Position numbers and translations under genes: made by a program
Notes under the pieces: generated by a model
The model's input: the letters and a program-made list of their open reading frames with translations, nothing else
Database searches by the model: none
Told to the model about the DNA's origin: nothing
Source: Dendrolimus kikuchii
Lineage: Eukaryota > Arthropoda > Insecta > Lepidoptera > Lasiocampidae
Length of the DNA: 64,000 bases
Assembly (NCBI GenBank): GCA_019925095.2
Contig: CM034398.1
Location: forward strand, 7,269,001 to 7,333,000
Direction: 5' to 3'
In this document: positions 55,254-64,000 of the stretch, one piece after another
Layout of the letters: each line of letters begins with the position of its first letter
Numbering within the stretch: position 1 is the stretch's first letter

Positions 55254-55500
55254 ATCCGTGCAGGAACAGAGAAAGAATACAATTTCCTGCGGCCGGGCGG
55301 CCTATCGTAAGAGGCGACTAAATAACCCACAGCCAGGTGGTAGCGTATTTGCCCGCCTGGATGGTTACCACCCCTGATTCAGAGTATGCCGCTATGACAA
55401 CCTTGAGTTGTGTTCCGGCATTAGTGGCCAGGTTCCAGTCTCCCTTAACCATCAGGTGGGCCGTTTGCCTGTCTGCTGAACTCATGCAATAAAAAATAAA
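55254..55500 (+). mobile_element. SINE-A with internal deletion
   Basis: 'atccgtgcaggaacagag' to 'catgcaataaaaaataaaat'. About 75 bp between 'ctcccttaa' and 'ccatcaggtgggcc' are missing. Confidence 0.8.
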
Positions 55501-55502
55501 AT

Positions 55503-55545
55503 AAACACATATTGTATATCCCCAAATTAAAGAAGTTACGCTTTT
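55503..55545 (-). mobile_element. SINE-D 3' fragment
   Basis: 'acacatattgtatatcccca' then 'aaattaaagaagttacgctt', adjoining the SINE-A tail. Confidence 0.6.
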
Positions 55546-56064
55546 AGAAATGTGGCCTTAATGAAATTACCCTAATTGTATATTTCATAACATTAAGTAA
55601 ATAGAGTATAAAAAGTATAAAAAATAGGTAGAAGTAAAAAAATAGCAAGTAAACAACAGCTTTAACATATAGGGAGAAGAAAATTAGTATCTAGACTAGT
55701 ACGAAGAGAGAGAGAAATTACGAAAGTAATAGTTTTAATACAAGAGAGTTTAGACACGTAAAATTAGAAAAATGTTATGAAAGTGAAATAGTGTTGTGCC
55801 TCTGGCATTCTGTTCTTCACGGAAAAAGAGTAATAAATAAAAAAACCCAAATTAAATTGTTATGCCTGTCCTTAATGTCTTTATATCGCATAATCTTGCA
55901 TCTCGGAAACTACTAGGTATACCTATACATACGTAATTTAGCAGGTATAGCTTCTTTATGTTATCTATATTATTATTTTCTTTATGAAATCCTAAAAATG
56001 ATAGGCAAGACATTATTGCTCATCAAATAAACAAACATTTGAATAGTATAGTTACAATATTTTT
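55546..56064. other. no gene seen
   Basis: AT-rich; nothing recognised. Confidence 0.45.
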
Positions 56065-56283
56065 GATGGCCTCTGTAGTTGAGCTGGCTAATATTTATCG
56101 GCTTACCTCACTGCAACGCAGAGGCTTCGGATTCGATTCCTGGTAGGGTAAATTTCGGAAAAGAATTTTCTCCGTTATTTACTATGGTCTGGGTATCTGT
56201 GATCGGCCACAGAGTAGTCCATTGTATATTACCCATAAAAAAATGCTTAATTTGGGGATATACAATATGTGTTTGTCTGCCAA
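56065..56283 (+). mobile_element. tRNA-derived SINE-D, copy 5
   Basis: Head 'gatggcctctgtagttgagc', B box 'cggattcgattcc', body 'ggtctgggtatctgtgatc'. The 76-codon plus frame across it is SINE sequence. Confidence 0.85.
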
Positions 56284-56772
56284 ATATTTTTACTCTAAAC
56301 AATAAGTAGCCTTATTACTGAAAGCGATCATGATTTAAAATCCAGATTTTCATTTCCTTCGAAAAGAAAATTATAGTCATCGTAAAATCTAACATACAAC
56401 ATATGTATATGTATGATGAATCGTTAATTTTGACCCAAATCGTATTCCTAACAAAATAAAGGGCAGGAAAACAAATAAAAATATAGTCGGGCAAGGATCA
56501 ATCAGTCAGCATTCCATATTTATTGGACAGGCGTCTCTTTGTCTGGTAATGTATGTTTTGCTCAAAACACACATACGACGAACGAACATGTTGCAGAAAT
56601 AGTGAGAAACCTGGTAAATTATTAAAGGACTAGTTGCGATTACTTAAGTATAAAGTGTTTGATTTCTTAAAAAAAGAGTAGACAAGGATTTATAAGACGG
56701 TTTTGTTGACATGGATATAATATAAACTTACATACATTTTAAATAAGTAATTACCCTAGTCAGAAATCGAAT
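56284..56772. other. no gene seen
   Basis: AT-rich; nothing recognised. Confidence 0.45.
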
Positions 56773-56920
56773 CTTGATGGAAAGCGGTTACCATCACTTA
56801 CAGACATTTGCAATACCAAAGGTGCTACAAATGCGCTGCTGCTCTTTTAAGGGAGACTGGAACCTGGCCACTAATGCCGGAATACAACTCAAGATTGTTA
56901 TGGCGGCATACTCTAGACCA
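56773..56920 (-). mobile_element. SINE-A fragment cut at both ends
   Basis: 'cttgatggaaagcggttacc' to 'catactctagacca'; the 5' third and the tail are absent. Confidence 0.75.
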
Positions 56921-56964
56921 TATTCCTCATCCCTGCCTACCTCAATAGAAAACAGGCGTGATAA

Positions 56965-57476
56965 TCTAGAATATTATAAAATTCTAAACATGCCGTGTCT
57001 GTACATTTAAGCTATTTAAAAAAAACAGCTGGAATAGCCGATGGTGAAAAGAAGCAATTTTTTTCAGATTTCTTGTCTGTTTGTTCGTGATTCACGTAAA
57101 AACTACAGGGTCAATTTCGATGCGGTTTGCGTTGATCGACCGCAAATTCTTAGACTTACAATCTGTGTTACTTTTTATCCCGGGAATTTTTCTAGGAATT
57201 ATTTAAAATGGCCAATATAAAAAAAAATCGAATTCCAAAGTGATTTTTTTACTGATTATATAATAAAAGTGTGATATTTTTTATTCAGGGAATCCCGCGG
57301 GAACATTCCCGGGAGCGGTTTGAAGTTGTTCGCACGCATAAAAATTAGCCTACTCCGTCACAGTTTTCACTAAAACGATCGCTTACATTATTTTTTAAAT
57401 GCTGCGATACTTTGTGCCCCGGGAATCCCGTGGGAATTTCAAGTTAAGCGTGGACGAGGTCGCGGCCATATCCCAG
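56965..57476 (+). mobile_element. Helitron-like element, long type, copy 4
   Basis: Starts TCTAGAATATTATAAAATTC after an A (56964) and ends 'ggccatatccCAG' before a T (57477), a one-base change from CTAG. The best-defined long copy, 512 bp. 'cccgcgggaacattcccggg' and 'gtggacgaggtcgcgg' are inside. No helicase gene. Confidence 0.7.
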
Positions 57477-57805
57477 TACAATATAAAGGATCTATTTATC
57501 AAATACGTTTCGACTAAAAAATCATTCATATTAGACTTTGACTCACACAATTATAACAAAAATAATTCGTATTTGATACAACACTGATGAATTAGATTTT
57601 TTGGTTATATTTTTGTACAAGCAAAGAATATATTACATGTTTCTCGTAAAATATTTTTATATGTGGCTGCAACATTCTATATTTTGCTTTGTTCGGGAAC
57701 TCAGTTCGTTGACTAAATAATGGAAAAGTATAAAACAAGATATATTCGTTGATTCAGTATGCTGCTTTTTTAGGTTTTCGGGTTTATTTTCATTGTGCAG
57801 AATAT

Positions 57806-57880
57806 ATTAATACCAGACCATAAATGTTTTACAGTTTCTGGCCTTCCCGTTTTAAGGGAACGAACACCCATAATGGATAT
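57806..57880 (-). mobile_element. SINE-C 3' fragment, diverged
   Basis: 'ccagaccataaatgtttt' and 'ctggccttcccgttttaagg' follow the reversed 3' end of SINE-C. Confidence 0.4.
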
Positions 57881-57954
57881 TCTATAGATGTATTTTGAGA
57901 GTTTTATATACATGTATTTTGATGTACGGATTTTCTTGTGTTTATATCTGGAGG

Positions 57955-58025
57955 ACAGCAGACAGGCTGAGGTCCCACATCATGGAAAATCGTTGCCATC
58001 GCCTATGGGAGGTATTTGCTAAAAG
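57955..58025 (-). mobile_element. SINE-A 3' fragment
   Basis: 'acagcagacaggctgaggtc' and 'cgttgccatcgcctatggg' are the reversed 3' end. Confidence 0.6.
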
Positions 58026-58532
58026 ACCTAGCCCTATGAGACCATTTTTAAAAATAATTATCTTATTCAGAAAAGCTTAATTGAGAGTTCATTCCAAATT
58101 CCAAGGGAAACGTTCTTCAGTACCGTTGGGTATTTGTAAAGATCTCTCAGACACTGTTGGAGCCTAACTGGTTCTGATCTGCGAGGAGGGGAGCCGTCAG
58201 CGCTGACCTGCTACACCAGTCACTCTTAGACCGTCCAGCGACGCTCCATATATTGCTTACTACTATTGTGTAGTGCATTTGAATTAACGCTCATTAAATG
58301 CACTACATTGTTCATCATCATTATATATAAACATAACAGTCCACTAATTACTACAAGAAGTCTATACTATCGAGCCTATTAGACACTACCCCCGTGATCA
58401 GAGGACTAGTTCATATTTCGCACAGCGAATTGGTAATTCCACCCAGTAGTGTAATGCAGTCGGTTTTCGAAGCACGCTGTCCTCTCAGAACATACATATA
58501 ACCATACAGTTCTTGTTTTTATACTAATTCTT
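58026..58532. other. unassigned, old repeat likely
   Basis: 58140-58260 is GC-richer ('ggaggggagccgtcagcgct') and may be an old retroelement piece. 'ttgaattaacgctcattaaatg' is flanked by an inverted 'tagtgcattt/aaatgcacta' pair at 58271-58304. Confidence 0.35.
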
Positions 58533-58629
58533 TTAGCGCCCACGCTGTGCGTCTTTGGAATGATCTACCTATTGCTGTAAGACGAGCCAAATCCTTACCG
58601 TGCTTTAAAAATCCGGTTAAAAAGCTTTA
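58533..58629 (+). pseudogene. LINE C-terminal remnant (Jockey/CR1-like)
   Basis: One frame reads SAHAVRLWNDLPIAVRRAKS and then LPCFKNPVKKL before a TAA. 'LWN.LP..VR.A.SL..FK..VK..L' is the standard end of this RT type. No upstream RT core. Confidence 0.75.
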
Positions 58630-58794
58630 AAGTTATGTTGAGTATAATAATTCCTAATACTCTTATATTTACGTACTTATGCCTTTATTGACATACATAT
58701 GTATAATATATTTATGTTATTTTTGTATTTATATCTACTGTGTTACCATTCATCATTATTTATAAACTGTAGCACCTTTAGTATTAAACATTAT

Positions 58795-59400
58795 TTTTTT
58801 AAAGGCGGGGGAAATGCTATTTACGCACAATACTGGGTCCTTTGCAAGGGATTAGACCATAGTTGATCATGGAGGCTTTACCCTTTAATAAGGGGCAATC
58901 CAAACAGTAATCAACCAGCTTGTGTGGAGACTCAGAGAAGTTGCACGGGCAACAACCACTACCCACTAAAACCACCCTCCTCCCATGTGCCCCGCGCTTT
59001 TTATGTAGGAAAGGCTGAGACTTAGAACGTAGTTCCGCCTAGTCCGATCCAGCGCAAAAAGTGAGTGAATATGCCCCGGGAATCAGAACACATCCACTTC
59101 GTCAGCGGGGGTGATGAATCCTTTGCTCCCTTGATAGCTAAAGGCCCCCCGAAGCGGTATTATTCAGGGTGGGAAGTCATGCGCATACCTGCGTCTCCGG
59201 ATGCTAGCCAACCGCCGGCATGCGCGTGGAGTCACATTAGTACGCGCAATAATACTCCTCTCCCTATCTCGTTCGGCGGCCTCTGTGAGAGACATTACCG
59301 TCTCACAAAAAGTAACCGCAGCCCCCCAGGTATCGCTGCTATGCAGCATTCACCAGACGCCCATAGCTGGCGCGATTAGCAACTAGGCGTCGGACGAAAT
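58795..59400 (-). pseudogene. R1-like LINE, ORF2 end and 3' region
   Basis: The minus frame 59164-59349 contains FCETVMSLTEAAERDRERSI, the typical end of R1-type ORF2, followed by a long 3' untranslated region towards 58800 that ends 'cctttaaaaaaa'. It shares sequence and order with 19775-20640. The upstream RT is missing. Confidence 0.75.
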
Positions 59401-59861
59401 GCGGGATATAGGAGGCTGAAAAATCCTGAAGGGACTACTACAAGATAGAACAACTATGAATTCAGCCACTCAGCTATTCATATATTGTACTCAACTCTCT
59501 TGCATACTTTGGTGTACAATAAAGAGTTAACTGTCCATATATAACCTTAATTTACGAATACTTATATTCCTATGAAATGTAAACTATTACATAAGTAGTT
59601 TAATACAGGTATACCTAAATACACTTTGTAATTGCCCTGGGAATGTCATAATCGTATCACTAAATCACAACATCATTTGGGTTGCAAATGTCGTTAATGT
59701 ATGCATCCAGAAACAGACGAACGGCTTGATGGATGAAATTATGAAAATGATTGCATATGACGTCGGTTAAATCGTTTGTTAAAATTGAATTTTACCATTT
59801 AGATATTGTGATTCTTCGTTGATTATAAATCTAGTATTTATCATATTTATTAATTACAATA
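59401..59861. other. no gene seen
   Basis: 'ttggtgtacaataaagagtt' at 59510 is a LINE-type 3' end with an AATAAA signal; otherwise nothing. Confidence 0.45.
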
Positions 59862-59990
59862 ACGTAATAAAACTACGTTATAACGGTTTTTTTTATTCCG
59901 ACGTTTCGGCCACTTTTCACCACCACACCCATTCATTTTTATATTATATAAAAAATTTGAGCTAGGAATGATTGCTGAAGAGTTTCAATT
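59862..59990 (+). mobile_element. Penelope-like element, rearranged remnant
   Basis: Terminal-repeat arm 'taataaaactacgttataac' with an internal deletion, up to 'cgtttcggccacttttca', joined directly to element 3' untranslated sequence ('gagctaggaatgattgctga'). Relative to 4811-5151 the two parts are inverted, so this is an inverted 5' arm fused to the 3' region, with the coding part and 3' arm missing. Confidence 0.65.
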
Positions 59991-60034
59991 ATAATTTGTA
60001 ATAATTAGATAAATAGTTAAGAATTTCCTTTGAG

Positions 60035-60172
60035 TGAGTCAGGTTGCCTGGAAGAGATAGCTTTTAGCGATAAAGCCGCCTTTTGTTTACCAAGTATGTA
60101 AATGTTGTCTTGTTGTGCATTTTTGTAATTTATGTTTTGGTGTACAATAAAGTGTTATATCTATCTATCTAT
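60035..60172 (+). mobile_element. LINE 3' end with (CTAT)n tail
   Basis: 'gttgcctggaagagatagct', 'tagcgataaagccgcc' and 'tgtacaataaagtgttatat' followed by CTAT repeats; same type as 30120-30285. Confidence 0.7.
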
Positions 60173-60889
60173 TTTTCACCCTCCTATGGTGTATTTTATT
60201 TATTTTTATGGCAGAACAACTTTTACCGGGTCAGTTAGTACTTGTACAACACAGTTGTTCCTTACAAGCTACACTACGATTTGGTGTAATAATACAGCAT
60301 GTGTTTTTTTTTCAAATTTAGTCGATTCCAGTGACTATGGTAATAGATTTTCAAATATCTAATGATACCGTTTTAGTTTTCATCAGAATCAGCCTCGAGA
60401 CTTCTTTCACTATTTTTCGCTATATCTTATAGGTATGGATTTGGCCATGGAAGTCCATTTAAAAAATCCCCCTTTATAAAAGAACGGATATTAAAGAAAC
60501 ATCATATCTTTTTTGTCATTTTCCTTGATCCAGTTTTCGTAGTATTACAGCGCCCCCATACTTTGGGAAAAAACTAGCCCTTTCATTTGAAATGATACAA
60601 ATAGATATATACTCTCTGCAATCTACATACTCTTTTAAATCTAAACTCATACTACTATTATATATATTATAATACTCGATCATATAACACAATGGTAATT
60701 GAATCCACCAAATGATCAGGTGGCCTTATGTCAACATTGTTTTTTTATATAAATGAAGTATTTAAAATAAAATTCCTCATTAATATTATTACCATCTAAT
60801 CTAAAAAAACTAATAAGAATTAAAAAAAAAACCTAAATTAACTAAAATTATTATAGTATAATATCAACATTGTATAATAGAAACATTAT
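60173..60889. other. no gene seen
   Basis: A 76-codon frame at 60132 begins in the LINE tail and has no motif. AT-rich. Confidence 0.4.
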
Positions 60890-61260
60890 GGCTGTATGCG
60901 GTAATCCGCATTCTCATCAAACGGCGATTTCACGTTTTCGAAGCACAAGTAACACCCGAGTGGTCATTATATAATAACAATAATGAACATCGAATAGCTT
61001 ATGTCCATTACAATGATTGTTATTGGCGGTCGATCAGTAATAAAGGCAATCTCGGGATGAATCTCTTGATATCCGCAAGTGCGTGATCGCCTCGAGGGCC
61101 TCTAATGTTTGATCAAACTTTTTGTGAATGTTTGGCCAATTTGTTCACCAATCGACCAACGAACTGAAGTTTGCGGCAGTTGAGCCGCGTTCGAAACTAT
61201 TTGAACGTGAAATTGAGGTACAGTTTTACACAACTAATAATTATAATTCCTTCTGAAGTT
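60890..61260. promoter_or_regulatory. possible promoter or conserved regulatory stretch (speculative)
   Basis: This stretch shares nothing with the repeats and has a more even base composition. 'gcggcagttgagccgcgttc' (about 61175) resembles an initiator region, and 'gaaattgaggtacag' (about 61208) would serve as a 5' splice site after a non-coding first exon. No downstream coding exon is in view. Confidence 0.2.
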
Positions 61261-61605
61261 CCTGTAGTAGTAAAAGTAGACCAATTTTAATAGCGCGGGA
61301 AATTTCGATCTATCAATAGTAAAATAAAGTACTAAACGTCCCAAAATCATGCACTGTCAATGAATGATTTGATTGTGTACGAATTGTGTAAGTGGAATGG
61401 GGCTAAGAATGCATAGCAAGTAACACTGCCATTTCCGATCTGAATAAAGTTCAATATAAATTATCTACATGTCGGAAAGTGGTTTGGAGTTTTTTGCGCA
61501 ACCGAAAACTACCAGTCGGAATGATAAGTTGTGTAAAACTGTACTTCAAATGTTGTTTGTTACTTTAGAGTCTTCGATGTAAACTAATTTTTATGAAATT
61601 AGATA

Positions 61606-61940
61606 TAATAAGCTTTTTTCAAAAAGGTTTTTAAATACAATCTTTTGAAATCCTGGATATCATGTAGCAGCAGAGTGGCTAGCTAAAACAAGTAAAACGA
61701 ACCCAAACACGACGGGTCTATCTTGTTTAGTACAGGAGTTCCTATGGCCACTTCCGACTCCATCATCAGATCAGCTCCATGGGACCATATTATTGCATTG
61801 TCACGCGATATACATATGCGTGCAAAATTTCAGCTCAATCGGAAACCGGAAAGTTGGTCAAATTTAACTTACAAGATTTCACCCGAATTTACATATATAC
61901 ATCCATTGCAAATTAAATAAAAGCTTGTAATTAAAATAAA
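61606..61940 (+). mobile_element. dispersed element G, complete copy
   Basis: From 'taataagctttttt' to 'aaaagcttgtaattaaaa'. 'aatacaatctttt' at the left and the inverted 'aattacaagctttt' at the right are the ends. Matches 14344-14687 in reverse. Confidence 0.7.
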
Positions 61941-62184
61941 CAGATATTCCTTTTGGATAAAGAAGGCCCATGCCCAAGGCGACCAATTCATAGGGCGGCA
62001 AATTCAGACTTCGCGGAGGCAAAGATTAAAAACCACAGACGCACGCGTGTCTATCAGTGGGCGCCTGATGGCTGAAATGTTGATGATGAAAGTATACAGT
62101 ATACAGGCGATCGGGGGCGGTATTTTTCAGTTTTTGCCGCCCCCCCCCCCTCCCGGCCTCTCGAAAAAATTCAAGATCTGGCGC
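61941..62184 (-). mobile_element. LINE tail traces and a C-run
   Basis: 'tatcagtgggcgcctgatgg', 'ctgaaatgttgatgatga' (62055-62095) is the common LINE tail 'cagtggacg...ggctgatgatga', here on the plus strand. A run of 11 C lies at 62140-62150. Strand of the C-run block is uncertain. Confidence 0.4.
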
Positions 62185-62370
62185 TGATTATCTTTTTCTT
62201 CTAAGTAGTTCCCTCGCTGCTGAGGATCGTGACTTTAATGGCAGTGAATAAGCGCTCTCCTCCACCGAGATCGGTTTTGAGTACAGTGGAGGGCTGAGCT
62301 TATCGATGTGTCCAGCTGGTCAGCAACTTGGTCAATCCACTTGTTTGGAGATCTACCACGAGGTTACTTG
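62185..62370 (-). pseudogene. LINE C-terminal remnant (RTE/CR1-like)
   Basis: The minus strand reads RGRSPNKWIDQVADQL, then RSRWRRALIHCH, a stop, and SHDPQQRGNYLEE. 'GR.P..W.D......' then 'R..WR....' and 'DP' are the C-terminal landmarks of RTE/CR1-type RTs. An in-frame stop marks it as dead. Confidence 0.7.
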
Positions 62371-62549
62371 CGTTCAACTTACCCGTGACCACAAGTCCGT
62401 TGTTGGGAAATTGTTGATAACATCTGGTTGTGGGCTGATTATCTGTAAGGCATATTAAACAAGGGATTGAGAAACGTTTATCTAAACAATACCGCATGGA
62501 AAGTGCTAGTAAACATAATTCTCTCTTCGCTGTATATGCTCTTCAACAA

Positions 62550-63115
62550 GGGTTGTTCTCGATTTCCTTGCGATCCACGATTTAGAATCCAACTTGGTGA
62601 CTACGGGACCATCTCCGGAGTTTTAAAACAATTAATTTGAAAATTGATCCTTAATTGACAGAGAAATCGCGTAACATGCCTAAAAAAATTAAGCGCCTGT
62701 AGAAAATGTAATACTGGCATGCATATACAAGCTTTTTTTTGAAAAATGTAGGCTCTCGGCGTTTTTTAATACTTTCGATTTTTCTAGGATCCACTCATCA
62801 GATCCTGACTTAGTGACCATGGGACTACCTCGGGGGTATATACTTATGAGTAAAGAAAAAAATTTAAAATCGATTAACAATTGACGGAGATGGCATGTTA
62901 CGAAGAAGTTGGTTACCAATATTCATGAGTGTCTCTAATTCCTTGGGATACACTCATCAGATTCTGATATGTGAAAATGGGACCAATTGGGGATTAAAAT
63001 AAAAAATTTGAAAATCAGTTTACAATTGATGGAGAAATCGAGTAACAAACATACTAATAGATAACATATAGACGAATTGAGAACCTCCGCTTTTTGGAAG
63101 TTGGTTAAAAAGGCA
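62550..63115 (-). repeat. repeat H copy, inverted
   Basis: Ends with 'gaattgagaacctccgcttt' and 'ggaagttggttaaaaa' (63073-63112), the reversed start; 'ccactcatcagatcctgac' occurs inside. The 76-codon minus frame is repeat sequence. Confidence 0.65.
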
Positions 63116-63519
63116 CTTAAAACAGAAAAATCTTAAGAGATTATAAGATTACAAAAAAGCCCTAGTGTTGAGATCACGATTCATTGTAGTTCAAACAAAA
63201 ATACAATAAGGAACATTGGTGTAAATATTGGACTGGTATTTGCAATGTGCGGGCCTTCTAAATTTCCGCTAGCTGCCTTTGCCGGGTGTAATAAACGAAA
63301 GTTGACTAGCGTACCCTCACCACACATACGTGACATTAATCTTAAAACGTATTAAGTATATAAAATTCAAACGCGCGTGAAGTGATGACTTTTGACTTTT
63401 AAAGTGTATAAATTACATCTAAGTTTACAAGCAACAGTGGTTTACGGACCAAATTTATATTTTAGTTCCTATTTTGTCTTCAATGTTATTTTTAACCACA
63501 TAGTATTAGTGTTTTAACC
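63116..63519. other. no gene seen
   Basis: Spacer between two opposed copies of repeat H; nothing recognised. Confidence 0.4.
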
Positions 63520-64000
63520 GATTTCTAAAAGGAAGCGATTGTAGGTAGGTAGGTCTGTATGTTTTTTTTGTATAATTGTTACGCGATTGCTGCCGTCAAT
63601 TGTGGACCGATTTTCATTATTTTTAATCGAAAGGGTATACTCCCGCGATAATCCTGTTGTCACCAAGTCAGGATCTGATGATTAGATCGCAGGGAAATCG
63701 AGAACAACGTTTATTGAAGTGCGTCTACACTATAGAGTGAGGTGACAAACTTGTATACGCGTGCCAGTAGTACAATTTCTACAACTGCTTAATATATTAT
63801 TTCTAAAGCTATTCAAGCATTTGAGCAACTATAAAGTATATATATTTTTATATTATTTTCTTTAACAATAACAAAAGCGACTTCAATTTAAAAAAGACAA
63901 ATAATACATTTGACCTACTTTTTTCTACAACATCTTGAAGTCGGTGCGAAGGAAAACATAGAAATTACTATATTTTACAAATTTGTTGTTTGTTTGTTGG
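63520..64000 (+). repeat. repeat H copy, running off the window
   Basis: 'aaccgatttctaaaaggaag', 'caattgtggaccgattttca', 'caagtcaggatctgatga' and 'acaacatcttgaagtcggtg' in family order. Confidence 0.6.

Noticed and set aside
62140..62150. C-run as a regulatory tract
   Set aside because: A simple homopolymer beside old LINE sequence; no support for function.

Overview
This window looks like gene-poor nuclear DNA from a moth or butterfly. The evidence is the high A+T content, the lack of any intact host gene, and a dense set of transposon families typical of Lepidoptera: short Helitron-like elements ending CTAG, tRNA-derived SINEs, a LINE with a (TATG)n tail, R1-like LINE tails, and the repeat bearing the 'ggaggttctcaattcg' motif. 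I saw no bacterial operon, rRNA gene, CRISPR array or functional tRNA gene. No long reading frame looks like a complete host protein. The one substantial frame, 5152-6198 on the minus strand, is the RT plus GIY-YIG end of a Penelope-like retroelement (PLE).

Layout. 1-6.9 kb: a SINE, a Helitron-like element carrying two later insertions (a second Helitron-like element and a LINE tail), an endonuclease-like LINE fragment, MITEs and the PLE. 7-10 kb: the 'ggaggttctcaattcg' repeats, a long Helitron-like element and a LINE tail. 10.3-14.7 kb: two miniature PLE derivatives, one of them a perfect palindrome, and several SINEs. 15-20.6 kb: LINE 3' ends, one with a 16-bp target duplication, and an R1-like LINE remnant. 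22-26 kb: SINEs, one inserted in a MITE, and a 168-bp tandem repeat. 27-31.2 kb: a Helitron-like element, a deleted hAT transposon with 8-bp target duplication, and two SINE types. 31.9-36.6 kb: microsatellites, an R1-like LINE insertion and a short GC-rich exon-like patch. 37-45 kb: SINEs, a minus-strand solo LTR, another miniature PLE and LINE ends. 46 kb: a 677-bp element with terminal inverted repeats. 48-57.5 kb: a second solo LTR of the same family, Helitron-like elements and SINEs. 57.8-64 kb: LINE remnants, a possible promoter-like unique stretch near 61 kb, and an inverted pair of repeats at the window end.

How the parts work together: most short elements are non-autonomous and depend on proteins made elsewhere. 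SINEs and LINE tails share end types. The miniature PLEs carry the same terminal repeat as the ORF-bearing PLE. The nesting gives a relative order of insertion. The least ordinary feature is the PLE family. It produces short inverted-repeat derivatives with 10-14 bp target duplications, and its terminal repeat carries a hammerhead-ribozyme-like hairpin. Family labels come from reading motifs and were not checked against a database.
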